The position numbers were made by a program, and so were the translations under genes. The notes under the pieces were generated by a model. The model saw only the letters and a list, made by a program, of their open reading frames with translations. It had not been told where the DNA came from and searched no databases. A DNA stretch of 64,000 bases from UBA1546 sp049302185 (lineage in GTDB: Bacteria; Nitrospirota; Thermodesulfovibrionia; Thermodesulfovibrionales; UBA1546): assembly GCA_049302185.1 (NCBI GenBank), contig JBAQLV010000022.1, forward strand, positions 1-64,000. The letters run 5' to 3'. Below are positions 51,666-60,014 of this stretch, one piece after another (position 1 is the first letter of the stretch; every line of letters starts with the position of its first letter).

Positions 51666-54600
51666 ATGTCTATGTTTAACAACGCTGCATCATTTTTTGA
51701 GAAAATAAAAAGTATTCCGTCTTCCTCCCGCATTTATAACCTCGGCGGTTCTTCCATGGCGCTTTTTCTCGCAATACAGGAAAAACCGTTTATTATGGTT
51801 GAATCAACAGAGGAAACCGCAGAGGCTTTGTACAGGAATATATTGTTTTTCCGGTCTGTTCTTCACCTGCATGAGACTAACAGCATTTTCTTTCTCCCTG
51901 AGCCAGACGGGCCTGATGTATGCGGAAAAAGGGCGGAGGCGGCTTATAGATTCAGAGACGGCGATTCTGTCGTAACATCAAATGATGCTGCGAAAGCCCC
52001 GCTTTGCGGGATGAGTGAGTTAAAAAGCAGTGTTCTGATACTGAAGCCGCATCTTGAAATCAGCAGAGACGTGCTGGAGCAGAAGTTAGTTTATCTTGGA
52101 TACAAACAGGTCCCGATAGTTGTTGAACATGGAGAGTTCAGCCGCCGGGGATGGCTTTTTGACATATTCCCTTCAACAGGAGAGAATCCATTGAGAGTTG
52201 AATTTTTCGGAGATGTAATTGAGACAATAAAGATGTTTGATGTAAGCACACAAAAATCAATAAGAAAAATTGAGGAATTTACTGTCCTGCCTGCAGCGGA
52301 ACATTCAGAGGCCGGCAACATCTTCACGGTATTTGAAGGTCTGAATTGTTTTTACTCTGATTCCATTCACCATCTATGTGATTTTCCTCAAGGCGCTGTT
52401 GTCCTTTCAAAATTTTCTTTTGCAGGAGAGGGGATTGATGCCGGACTGCTTACAATTGCAGGTTACGGCATATACCACAATGAGAGAAAATCCATTTATG
52501 AGCTTCCTGACGCAGTTAAAGCATTAACAAAGGATAACAGGGTGGTTATGGTTGCGGCATCAAAAGGACAGGCTGAGAGGCTGAGAGATATTTTTATGAA
52601 TAACGATGTTATTGCGCCTCTTGTTGCGAAAGAAAACATCGCTGAATATGAGGGGAATATGTCAATAACTGTTGGAGATCTATCATCAGGATTTTTTATT
52701 TCAGGATTTCTGATCCTTACCGAAAAAGAAATCTTCGGCGAAAGGCCTGCATTCAGGCCAATAAAAAAATCAAAAGTGTCAGAGCTTCTTATATCACTGG
52801 ATGACCTGTCTGCCGGAGATTTTATTGTTCACAGGGACCATGGAATCGGGAAGTTCACAGGACTTGTGAGACAGACAATAGAAGGCTATGAGGGAGACCT
52901 TATGGTTCTGGAGTATTCAGGAGGCGACAGGCTTTATCTTCCGCTTTATGGGATAGAGAGGATAAGTAAGTATCATGCTGAAGAGGGCATTGTTCCGAAG
53001 ATAGACAGGCTCGGAGGAAAGACGTGGCAGAAGACTAAGGAGAAGGCAAGTAAGAGGATAAAAGAGATGGCGGAGAAACTCCTTAAACTCTATGCGGAAA
53101 GACAGGTTTCAAGAGGGTTTTCATTCAGCGCAGATTCAGAACTGCACAGTGAATTTGACAATTTTTTTCTTTATGATGAAACACCCGATCAGATAACGAC
53201 AATTGAAGAGATTAAGGCTGCTATGGAGTCAGAAGAGCCGATGGACAGGCTTCTATGCGGAGATGTGGGTTACGGAAAGACAGAGGTTGCCATGAGAGCG
53301 GCATTCAAGGCAGTTTATGACAACAGGCAGGTTGCGGTTCTCGTCCCCACGACACTCTTATGCGACCAGCATTACAGGACATTCAGTCAGAGGTTCTCTG
53401 CGTTTCCTGTTACAGTGGATTATCTGAGCAGATTCAAGTCAAAAAAAGAGCAGACCGAGACTATCCGCAGAGCCGCGAAAGGAGAGATTGACATCCTGAT
53501 AGGAACCCACGCACTGCTCAGAAAGGATATCGGTTTTCATAACCTCGGCCTGCTTATAATAGATGAAGAGCACCGTTTTGGCGTTGCGCAGAAGGAGAAA
53601 ATCAAAGAGATCAAAAAGGGTGTTGATGTGCTGACTCTAAGCGCAACTCCGATACCGAGGACGCTTAATATGGCGCTGTCAGGCATAAGAGGAATGAGCC
53701 TTATTGAGACACCGCCGGAGGAAAGGCTTGCGGTAAAGGGCGTAGTCTCAGCATTCAATGACGAGCTTATACGGAATGCGATAGAAAGAGAGATTGAGAG
53801 GGGAGGGCAGGTATATTTTGTACATAACAGGATTAATGACATGGAAAAGGTTTTCAGTCACGTCAAGCAGCTTGTGCCTGATGCAAGGATTTCTATCGCA
53901 CACGGGCAGATGCATGAGAGGGAGCTTGAAAGGACAATGCAGAGATTCATCAATAAAGAGATAGATGTCCTTGTTTCAACAACTATCATAGGCTCGGGGC
54001 TTGATATACCTGATGCAAACACGATAATTATAAACAGGGCAGACATGATTGGACTTGCAGACCTTTATCAACTCAAAGGACGTGTCGGCAGGAGCAATGT
54101 CAGGGCGTATGCATATTTTCTTATCCCCGGTGAAGATATTCTGACGGATGAGGCAAAGAAAAGGCTTCAGGCTATTCAGGATATGAGTTATCTCGGCGCA
54201 GGATTCAGGCTTGCAGTGAAAGACCTTGAGATACGGGGGACAGGGAATCTCCTTGGCCATGAGCAGTCAGGCCACATACATGCAGTGGGATTTGATATGT
54301 ATATAGAAATGCTTGAAAGCGCAGTTTCTGAACTAAGAGGGATAAAGACTGAAGAAGGAATAGAGCCTCGCATAAGCCTTAAAGTCTCGGCATTTATTCC
54401 GGAGGAGTTTATTGAAGATGTTACGCTGAGGCTGAGTGTTTACAGAAAGATAGCATCGGCAAAAAACCATGAAGACCTTGATGCCCTGATTGAAGAACTG
54501 AATGACCGTTTCGGGCACATGCCTTTAGAGGTTCAAAATCTTTTTGATGTAATGAAGCTTAAAATAATGGCAAAGAAACTGCTAATTACTGATATCACGG

Positions 54601-54791
54601 ATATGAGCGGGAGAGTCCATGTAACTTTCTCAAAAAACACAGGGGTTTCAGGAGAAAAGATACTCGGGCTGTATAATATTATCGGCAAGAGGGTGAGGTT
54701 TCTTCAGGACGGGTTTGAGCTTGATGTTAAAAATTTTATGTGGGATGAAACATATAAGATTACAAAGGAAGCTTTAGAAAAATTATGTTGA
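51666..54791 (+). CDS. mfd: Transcription-repair coupling factor
   Basis: Removes RNA polymerase stalled at DNA lesions and recruits UvrA. The 1041 residues comprise: the UvrB-like N-terminal half (SSMALFLAIQEKPFIMVE...), the RNA polymerase-interacting CarD-like domain (SAGDFIVHRDHGIGKFTGL), and a RecG-like helicase with Walker A GDVGYGKTEVAMRAAF (about 532) and IIDEEHRFGV (about 632). IGSGLDIPDANTIII, LKGRVGRS and the C-terminal TRCF domain complete it. Somewhat shorter than E. coli Mfd, mainly in the N-terminal half. Confidence 0.96.
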   Translation: MSMFNNAASFFEKIKSIPSSSRIYNLGGSSMALFLAIQEKPFIMVESTEETAEALYRNILFFRSVLHLHETNSIFFLPEPDGPDVCGKRAEAAYRFRDGDSVVTSNDAAKAPLCGMSELKSSVLILKPHLEISRDVLEQKLVYLGYKQVPIVVEHGEFSRRGWLFDIFPSTGENPLRVEFFGDVIETIKMFDVSTQKSIRKIEEFTVLPAAEHSEAGNIFTVFEGLNCFYSDSIHHLCDFPQGAVVLSKFSFAGEGIDAGLLTIAGYGIYHNERKSIYELPDAVKALTKDNRVVMVAASKGQAERLRDIFMNNDVIAPLVAKENIAEYEGNMSITVGDLSSGFFISGFLILTEKEIFGERPAFRPIKKSKVSELLISLDDLSAGDFIVHRDHGIGKFTGLVRQTIEGYEGDLMVLEYSGGDRLYLPLYGIERISKYHAEEGIVPKIDRLGGKTWQKTKEKASKRIKEMAEKLLKLYAERQVSRGFSFSADSELHSEFDNFFLYDETPDQITTIEEIKAAMESEEPMDRLLCGDVGYGKTEVAMRAAFKAVYDNRQVAVLVPTTLLCDQHYRTFSQRFSAFPVTVDYLSRFKSKKEQTETIRRAAKGEIDILIGTHALLRKDIGFHNLGLLIIDEEHRFGVAQKEKIKEIKKGVDVLTLSATPIPRTLNMALSGIRGMSLIETPPEERLAVKGVVSAFNDELIRNAIEREIERGGQVYFVHNRINDMEKVFSHVKQLVPDARISIAHGQMHERELERTMQRFINKEIDVLVSTTIIGSGLDIPDANTIIINRADMIGLADLYQLKGRVGRSNVRAYAYFLIPGEDILTDEAKKRLQAIQDMSYLGAGFRLAVKDLEIRGTGNLLGHEQSGHIHAVGFDMYIEMLESAVSELRGIKTEEGIEPRISLKVSAFIPEEFIEDVTLRLSVYRKIASAKNHEDLDALIEELNDRFGHMPLEVQNLFDVMKLKIMAKKLLITDITDMSGRVHVTFSKNTGVSGEKILGLYNIIGKRVRFLQDGFELDVKNFMWDETYKITKEALEKLC

Positions 54792-54813
54792 GTTTTATGG
54801 TAAAATAGTGACG

Positions 54814-55518
54814 ATGAAAAAACTGATGATCTTAGTTATGGCTGTTTTTGTCGGTTCCTGTGCAACGGCAAGCATAGAGAACACGCAGAAGGCGACTGCA
54901 CATTATAAGCTTGGCGTTTCATATTATGGTGAGAATAATATTCAGAAGGCATTTGTTGAGTTTCGGAAAGCTTTTGAGCTTAATCCTGAGGACAAAGATG
55001 TCCTTAATATGACAGGGATAATCTATCTTTTGCACTATGATGATTTTCCAAAGGCTATAGATTTCTTCCAGAAGGCTGTAAGTGTTGACCCTGATTTTTC
55101 AGAGGCTCATAATAATCTCGGTTTTGCATACGAGAAAAGCAGGAAGTTCAATGAGGCGATTGAATCCTATAAAAAGGCGCTTTCGAATCTTTTGTACATG
55201 ACCCCTGAAAAGGCATATAACAGCCTTGGCAGGGTATATTACAGATTAGGCAAATATGATGAAGCGATAGATGCGTACAAGAACTCGCTTAAGAGGATGC
55301 CTGAGCTTTATATCTCATATTACGGACTTGCGCTCTGCCATAATGCGAAGGGCAGATACGGGGACGCCTCATTAGCCATAACAAAGGCAATAGAGATTGA
55401 CCCCTTGTATAAAGGCAGCAAAAGCAAGGCGATTAATGATCTGAGCCAGAGAAAGCTGAATGCAAGAGGCGAAGATGAGAAAGATATCGCTGATTATTTA
55501 GAGATTCTTAAATATTAA
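54814..55518 (+). CDS. TPR lipoprotein, PilF/PilW-like
   Basis: 234 residues starting MKKLMILVMAVFVGSC, a lipoprotein signal with the lipid-modified Cys at 16. Four to five TPRs follow (ATAHYKLGVSYYGENNIQKAFVEFRKAFEL, SEAHNNLGFAYEKSRKFNEAIESYKKAL). The architecture matches PilF/PilW outer-membrane pilotins for type IV pili, but no pilus genes are nearby. ATG 54814 preferred to GTG 54808. No clear Shine-Dalgarno sequence; TAAAAT lies just upstream. Confidence 0.8.
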   Translation: MKKLMILVMAVFVGSCATASIENTQKATAHYKLGVSYYGENNIQKAFVEFRKAFELNPEDKDVLNMTGIIYLLHYDDFPKAIDFFQKAVSVDPDFSEAHNNLGFAYEKSRKFNEAIESYKKALSNLLYMTPEKAYNSLGRVYYRLGKYDEAIDAYKNSLKRMPELYISYYGLALCHNAKGRYGDASLAITKAIEIDPLYKGSKSKAINDLSQRKLNARGEDEKDIADYLEILKY

Positions 55519-55577
55519 AGTTGAAAGTTAAAAATTATAGAAATTAAAAACTTTTAATTCTTAACTTCTAACTTTTT
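55517..55577. repeat. Heptad element before the tRNA cluster
   Basis: Left AAAGTTG, AAAGTTA, AAAATTA (55517-55537); right AACTTTT, AATTCTT, AACTTCT, AACTTTT (55549-55576). It begins on the stop codon of the TPR lipoprotein gene and ends 8 bp before tRNA-Pro. Confidence 0.85.
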
Positions 55578-55585
55578 TTATTTTT

Positions 55586-55662
55586 CGGGGCGTAGCGCAG
55601 CCTGGTAGCGCGCCTGCTTTGGGAGCAGGATGCCGGAGGTTCGAATCCTCTCGCCCCGACCA
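55586..55662 (+). tRNA. tRNA-Pro (TGG)
   Basis: Acceptor CGGGGCG/CGCCCCG, anticodon stem CCTGC/GCAGG with loop TTTGGGA, T arm GGAGG TTCGAAT CCTCT, CCA encoded. Confidence 0.96.
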
Positions 55663-55769
55663 AGCAAATTTTGCTCTGCAAAATTAGCAGTGAAAAGTTG
55701 TTAGTGAATAGCATTTAGTGAAGATAAAAACTATATACTGTTCACTATTCACTAATAACTGTAGTTGAT
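55663..55769. repeat. tRNA spacer 1: small hairpin plus 5+4 heptad element
   Basis: AATTTTGC TCT GCAAAATT directly follows CCA. Then AGTGAAA, AGTTGTT, AGTGAAT, AGCATTT, AGTGAAG (55689-55723) and ACTGTTC, ACTATTC, ACTAATA, ACTGTAG (55737-55764). Confidence 0.93.
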
Positions 55770-55846
<77 letters not shown>

Positions 55847-55977
55847 AGCAAAATTCGCCAAGCGAATTTTGCAGTAATTAGTTGATAGTGAATAGTATTT
55901 AGTCAAGGATTGGAAATTTATTTTTTTAATATTTTACTGTAAACTATTCACGTTTCACTGATGACTGTTTTTAGAAT
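55847..55977. repeat. tRNA spacer 2: small hairpin plus 5+5 heptad element
   Basis: CAAAATTCG CCAAG CGAATTTTG hairpin; AGTAATT, AGTTGAT, AGTGAAT, AGTATTT, AGTCAAG (55873-55907); ACTGTAA, ACTATTC, ACGTTTC, ACTGATG, ACTGTTT (55936-55970). Confidence 0.92.
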
Positions 55978-56054
55978 GGTGAGTGTAGCTCAATGGTTAG
56001 AGCATTGGACTGTGGCTCCAAGGGTTGGGGGTTCGAGTCCCCTCACTCACCCCA
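55978..56054 (+). tRNA. tRNA-His (GTG)
   Basis: Extra G(-1) at 55978 opposite C73, as required for tRNA-His. Acceptor GTGAGTG/CACTCAC, anticodon stem TTGGA/TCCAA with loop CTGTGGC, CCA encoded. Confidence 0.96.
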
Positions 56055-56162
56055 ACTAATTTTGCGTTAGCAAAATTAGCAGTGAATGGCAGTTAGTGAA
56101 CAGTATTTAGTCAAGATAAAAAACTAAATACTGTTCACTATTCACTAATAACTGTAGTTGAT
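56055..56162. repeat. tRNA spacer 3: small hairpin plus 5+5 heptad element
   Basis: CTAATTTTGC GTTA GCAAAATTAG hairpin; AGTGAAT, GGCAGTT, AGTGAAC, AGTATTT, AGTCAAG (56081-56115); ACTAAAT, ACTGTTC, ACTATTC, ACTAATA, ACTGTAG (56123-56157). The last four right units are identical to those of spacer 1. Confidence 0.93.
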
Positions 56163-56236
56163 GCGCCTGTAGCTCAGATGGATAGAGCATCAGCCTCCGG
56201 AGCTGAGGGTCGGAGGTTCGAATCCTCTCAGGCGCG
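56163..56236 (+). tRNA. tRNA-Arg (CCG)
   Basis: Acceptor GCGCCTG/CAGGCGC, anticodon stem TCAGC/GCTGA with loop CTCCGGA, T arm GGAGG TTCGAAT CCTCT. CCA is not encoded (G73 is followed by TAA). Confidence 0.95.
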
Positions 56237-56354
56237 TAACCACATTTTGCTTAACAAAATGTGTAGTTAAGAGTTAAAAGTGAAAAGTTAGAAGTGGAGG
56301 AATTTTAGTTTTTAACTCTACACTCTTAACTCATAACTTTTAACTGCCGTTAAT
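56237..56354. repeat. tRNA spacer 4: small hairpin plus 5+5 heptad element
   Basis: CACATTTTG CTTAA CAAAATGTG hairpin; AGTTAAG, AGTTAAA, AGTGAAA, AGTTAGA, AGTGGAG (56265-56299); AACTCTA, CACTCTT, AACTCAT, AACTTTT, AACTGCC (56314-56348). Confidence 0.93.
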
Positions 56355-56427
<73 letters not shown>

Positions 56428-56439
56428 CTTAAAAATCAA

Positions 56440-56471
56440 GGGGTTACAGTGCTTTTCTGTAACCCCTTTCT
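56440..56471 (+). terminator. Terminator of the tRNA cluster
   Basis: GGGGTTACAG pairs with CTGTAACCCC, followed by TTTCT, 12 bp after tRNA-Lys. Confidence 0.85.
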
Positions 56472-56490
56472 GTTGGAGTGCTTTTCAGGC

Positions 56491-56553
56491 TGATTTTGAT
56501 AAATACGCCTTGACGTTTTCTTTATATGCCTCATGAAGCAGTTTAGCAACAGT
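56491..56553. repeat. 63-bp direct repeat, left copy (displaced aminotransferase 3' end)
   Basis: 59 of 63 bases match 59027-59089 in the same orientation. Read on the minus strand it encodes ...KENVKAYLSKSA then TGA, an alternative natural C-terminus for the aminotransferase gene. Similarity stops sharply at 56554. Confidence 0.9.
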
Positions 56554-56583
56554 GACTTTCCGCTGTTCATTTAACATCAAAGA

Positions 56584-56604
56584 ATATACTTAACTTTAGT
56601 ATAT
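56584..56604. promoter_or_regulatory. Candidate AbiEi operator
   Basis: ATATACT and AGTATAT form a perfect inverted repeat with a 7-base spacer, 35 bp before the abiEi start. AbiEi antitoxins autorepress by binding inverted repeats in their promoter. Confidence 0.55.
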
Positions 56605-56638
56605 CAAATGTGCTATAGTTCACTTATTGGATGAATAA

Positions 56639-57499
56639 GTGCACACGGAATATACTATGGAAGCGCTGTCAGGCTTAGGAAAAGAGGATAGGAAAAGATT
56701 ATCTGCTATAGTCCGTGGGACTAAAGGTACTCTTTCGGTTAAAGAAGTATCTAACATCCTAAAAGTTTCACCTACTGAAGCTGCAAAGATGCTTTCGCGC
56801 TGGGCTAAAAAAGGATGGCTTTCACGTGTGAAGAGGGGACTATATATACCAATACCGCTTGAATCCCGGACAGCAGAAATTCCCCTTGAAGACCCTTGGA
56901 TTGTCGCTGAGCGATTATATTCTCCCTGTTATATTGGCGGCTGGAGCGCAGCCGAGTATTGGGACTTAACAGAGCAGGTCTTTCGCACTATAGTTGTAAT
57001 GACAACGCAAAAACCGAGAGACCGCTCGCCAGTTATTAAAGGAACAAGTTTTATGATTCGTACTGTTCCAGAAAAAGCAATGTTCGGCCTTAAATCATCT
57101 TGGAGAGGGCAGGTGAAGATATCTGTTTCAGACTCTTCTCGTACAGTTCTTGATATGCTCAATGTTCCCAGACTTGGCGGCGGGATACGATCAGTTGCTG
57201 ATATGTTGAACAATTACCTGAAATCAGGGAACAAAGACCTAAAGTTGTTGATCGAATATGCGAAGCGTTTAGGAAATGGCGCTGTCTTCAAACGCCTCGG
57301 TTTCTTATTAGAGCGTTTTGCTTCAGACCAGATATCTTTTATCAATGACTGCAAAACTCAGCTTACTACAGGTAATGTTAAACTTGACCCTGCGCTGGAA
57401 TCTGACAAGCTGATTACACGATGGAAATTGTGGGTGCCGGAAAGTTGGGCAAACCCCGAAAGAAGAGTTTTGCCTTCTAACGGGACAGGGGAGAAATGA
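56639..57499 (+). CDS. abiEi: AbiEi-type type IV antitoxin / transcriptional repressor
   Basis: 286 residues. The N-terminal winged helix (KGTLSVKEVSNILKVSPTEAAKMLSRWAKKGWLSRVKRGLYIPIPL) is followed by the AbiEi core (DPWIVAERLYSPCYIGGWSAAEYWDLTEQ, TVLDMLNVPRLGGG). Family members repress their own operon and prevent cell killing by AbiEii without a stable protein complex. Start GTG 56639 (ATG 56654 is an alternative). It is one base from abiEii, behind a candidate operator. Part of a 2.5-kb island bounded by a direct repeat. Confidence 0.9.
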   Translation: MHTEYTMEALSGLGKEDRKRLSAIVRGTKGTLSVKEVSNILKVSPTEAAKMLSRWAKKGWLSRVKRGLYIPIPLESRTAEIPLEDPWIVAERLYSPCYIGGWSAAEYWDLTEQVFRTIVVMTTQKPRDRSPVIKGTSFMIRTVPEKAMFGLKSSWRGQVKISVSDSSRTVLDMLNVPRLGGGIRSVADMLNNYLKSGNKDLKLLIEYAKRLGNGAVFKRLGFLLERFASDQISFINDCKTQLTTGNVKLDPALESDKLITRWKLWVPESWANPERRVLPSNGTGEK

Positions 57500-57500
57500 T

Positions 57501-58934
57501 TTGATTGACCGCAATGAAATAATGGATTTTTCCAGAGAGTTTATCCTTACAGCAAATGTTATTGAAAAAGACTATGTGCTTGGATGGCTATTAGCAGGAA
57601 TTACTAATCATTCTGAACTCAGTAAGAGCTGGGTATTCAAAGGCGGGACTTGTTTGAAGAAATGCTACTTTGAGACATACCGTTTTTCTGAGGATTTGGA
57701 TTTCACGGTTATGAATTCTGAGCACCAAAATGAAAGTTTTTTAATCAATGCCTTCAAAGAAGTAGCAGACTGGGTTTACGAGGCAACAGGTATTCAGATT
57801 CCGAAAGATACAATCCGTTTTGAAGTGTATACAAATCCCCGAGGCAAAATATCAGTGCAAGGCAGAATCAGTTATCGCGGCCCGTTGCAACCGGGCGGCG
57901 CTTTGCCCCGCATAAAATTAGATTTAACAGATGATGAGGTTTTAGTTCTCGATTCTGTTAGTTGCGAAGTGCATCATCCATACTCTGATAAACCGGAAAA
58001 TGGCATTCACATTCAGGCATATTGTTTTGAAGAACTTTTTGCAGAAAAGATCAGGGCTCTGGCAGAGCGGTTGAGGCCTCGTGACCTTTATGACGTGATT
58101 CATCTGCACTGGCATGATAGTACAAAACATGGACGTGACATTATTTTGAGCGCACTCGAAAAGAAATGCAGTTTTAAAGGTATATCTGTGCCAACAATAG
58201 CTATCCTTGAAAACAAACCGGAACGGGCAGAATTAGAAATAGAATGGGATAACATGTTGGGATATCAAGTGCCAGTGCTGCCTCCTTTTGAACAATTCTG
58301 GAGAGAGCTTCCGGAATTATTTGAGTGGCTATATCATGCTGTAGAAAAAGCAGCGCCTCCTACAATACCGCTTATGGGACAAGCGATTGATACAGCATGG
58401 CATCCTCCAGCAATGGCACAGGCTTGGCATATATCAGCACCTCTTGAGGCAATACGCTTTGCTGCTGCAAACCGGTTGTGCGTAGATTTAACTTATCAAG
58501 GGAGTCGCCGTCTGATAGAGCCATACTCATTACGTCGTACACGTGATGGAAACTTGTTACTTTATGCAGTAAAGCATAATACTGGCGAAGATAGATCATA
58601 CAGGGTTGACCGAATTCAAGGTGCGCAAGTTACAAAGATGCCTTTCACACCCAGATATGTAATTGAGTTGACAACCTCAGGTCCGATCTCCGCTCCTTCG
58701 ACAACAATGAGAACGGGGAGAATTGCCAGTGTAAGACCGCAGTCAATTAGATCAACTGGCAGAAGACCAAAAAGTTTTACATCAGATTACGGACCTAAAT
58801 ATGTCTTCGAATGCAGCTATTGTGGTAAAAAGTTCACCCATAAAACGAATGATTCTAAACTCAACAAGCATAAAGACAAGCATGGATATCCATGTCCTGG
58901 CCGTACCGGATTCTTTGTAGACATGAAGTATTGA
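57501..58934 (+). CDS. abiEii: AbiEii-type nucleotidyltransferase toxin fused to WYL-like and zinc-finger domains
   Basis: 477 residues versus roughly 300 for typical AbiEii. Residues about 1-270 are the DNA polymerase beta-like nucleotidyltransferase: FKGGTCLKKCYFETYRFSEDLDF (about 48-70) has the GGT...SEDLD motif, and EELFAEKIRALAERLRPRDLYDV is conserved in the family. Residues about 305-390 look like a WYL ligand-binding domain (RRLIEPYSLRRTRDGNLLLYAVK ... RSYRVDRIQGAQV). Residues about 437-465 hold a C-x2-C-x15-H-x3-H zinc finger (CSYCGKKF...HKDKH). Starts TTG 57501 after GGGGAG. The extra domains suggest a ligand- or nucleic-acid-sensing toxin. Confidence 0.85.
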   Translation: MIDRNEIMDFSREFILTANVIEKDYVLGWLLAGITNHSELSKSWVFKGGTCLKKCYFETYRFSEDLDFTVMNSEHQNESFLINAFKEVADWVYEATGIQIPKDTIRFEVYTNPRGKISVQGRISYRGPLQPGGALPRIKLDLTDDEVLVLDSVSCEVHHPYSDKPENGIHIQAYCFEELFAEKIRALAERLRPRDLYDVIHLHWHDSTKHGRDIILSALEKKCSFKGISVPTIAILENKPERAELEIEWDNMLGYQVPVLPPFEQFWRELPELFEWLYHAVEKAAPPTIPLMGQAIDTAWHPPAMAQAWHISAPLEAIRFAAANRLCVDLTYQGSRRLIEPYSLRRTRDGNLLLYAVKHNTGEDRSYRVDRIQGAQVTKMPFTPRYVIELTTSGPISAPSTTMRTGRIASVRPQSIRSTGRRPKSFTSDYGPKYVFECSYCGKKFTHKTNDSKLNKHKDKHGYPCPGRTGFFVDMKY

Positions 58935-59002
58935 ACAAGGGACTTTGATGAGCGTTACTGAAGCTCGCATTCCCTGCAAGCTGAATGACTGAGCTATGGG
59001 GG

Positions 59003-59893
59003 CTATGGTAACTGAGATGAAGTGTCCGACTTTGATAGATACGCCTTGACGGTTTCTTTATATGCCTCATGAAGCAGTTTAGCAACAGTTCCTGCTTGAT
59101 AGCTGACTTCATCAACCGCGCACACAGGCATAATCTCCATTGTTGTATTGGTGATGAAAACTTCTGAGGCTCGGTATATGTCTTCTTTCTTAAACTTGCC
59201 TTCTTTTGCTGTCAGGCCTCTCTTCTGAGCCAGTTCTAATACAATGTTCCGTGTAATGCCGTCAAGAATCCCGCAGTCAACAGAAGGTGTGCATAAGACA
59301 GGTTTATTTTTTTGACTTAACACAAAAAACAGGTTGCTTATCGTTCCCTCCGCAAGACAGCCTTCTGCATTCAGCATCAATGCCTCGTAAGCATTTTTCT
59401 TTTTTGCCTCAATCTTCGCAAGGATGTTGTTCAGGAAATTAAGTGATTTTATCTGAGGATTGATTGCCTCTTTGATGTTTCTTTTCGTCTCTGCAATTAT
59501 TGTCTTGATGCCATTATCATAATATGACTTCGGATACTCCCTGAACTCCTCGGCAATTATTATGAATGTCGGTTCCTTGCAGAGTTCAGGATCAAGCCCG
59601 ACAGACCCGGCGCCTCTTGAAACAGTAACTCTTATGTATGCATCTTTAAGGGAATTTTTAGCTATTGTCTCATATACAGCGCTTCTGATAGAATCTTTAT
59701 CCCTCTTGATGTCAAGCCCTATCAATGATGCTGAACGGAAAAGCCTTTGAATGTGCTCCTCAATCATAAAGACATTTCCGTTATACGCCCTCATTGTCTC
59801 AAAGACTCCGTCGCCGTAAAGAAAGCCGTGGTCAAAAACAGAGACTTTTGCTTCAGATTCAGGGATAAGACTGCTGTTTATGTAAACATACAT
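59003..59893 (-). CDS. Class IV PLP aminotransferase (branched-chain / D-amino acid type)
   Basis: 296 residues. FDHGFLYGDGVFETMRAYNG is the fold-type IV N-terminal motif, the PLP lysine lies in NPQIKSLNFLNNILAK (about 150), and EALMLNAEGCLAEGTISNLFFV and GILDGITRNIVLELA are class signatures. Branched-chain aminotransferase, D-alanine aminotransferase and aminodeoxychorismate lyase share these; I cannot choose firmly. Its last residues were apparently exchanged by insertion of the AbiE island at the 3' end. Divergent from the decarboxylase gene. Confidence 0.88.
   Translation of the reverse strand: MYVYINSSLIPESEAKVSVFDHGFLYGDGVFETMRAYNGNVFMIEEHIQRLFRSASLIGLDIKRDKDSIRSAVYETIAKNSLKDAYIRVTVSRGAGSVGLDPELCKEPTFIIIAEEFREYPKSYYDNGIKTIIAETKRNIKEAINPQIKSLNFLNNILAKIEAKKKNAYEALMLNAEGCLAEGTISNLFFVLSQKNKPVLCTPSVDCGILDGITRNIVLELAQKRGLTAKEGKFKKEDIYRASEVFITNTTMEIMPVCAVDEVSYQAGTVAKLLHEAYKETVKAYLSKSDTSSQLP
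59027..59089. repeat. 63-bp direct repeat, right copy (inside the aminotransferase gene)
   Basis: Partner of 56491-56553. It lies in the 3' end of the aminotransferase coding region, which here ends ...YLSKSDTSSQLP. Confidence 0.9.
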
Positions 59894-60014
59894 ATTCCAT
59901 TATATCATCATGATGGAGCTTGTGGCAGCCAATTTTGTTGGCAAAAATAGTTGTATAAAAATCTTTAAGATGTTTTATAATGAACTTTACTGATGTTTTT
60001 AATCGGGAGATTCC

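Noticed and set aside
56554..59026. Integrase or transposase within the AbiE island
   Set aside because: No frame in the interval other than abiEi and abiEii carries recombinase motifs, so mobility is inferred from the direct repeats only.
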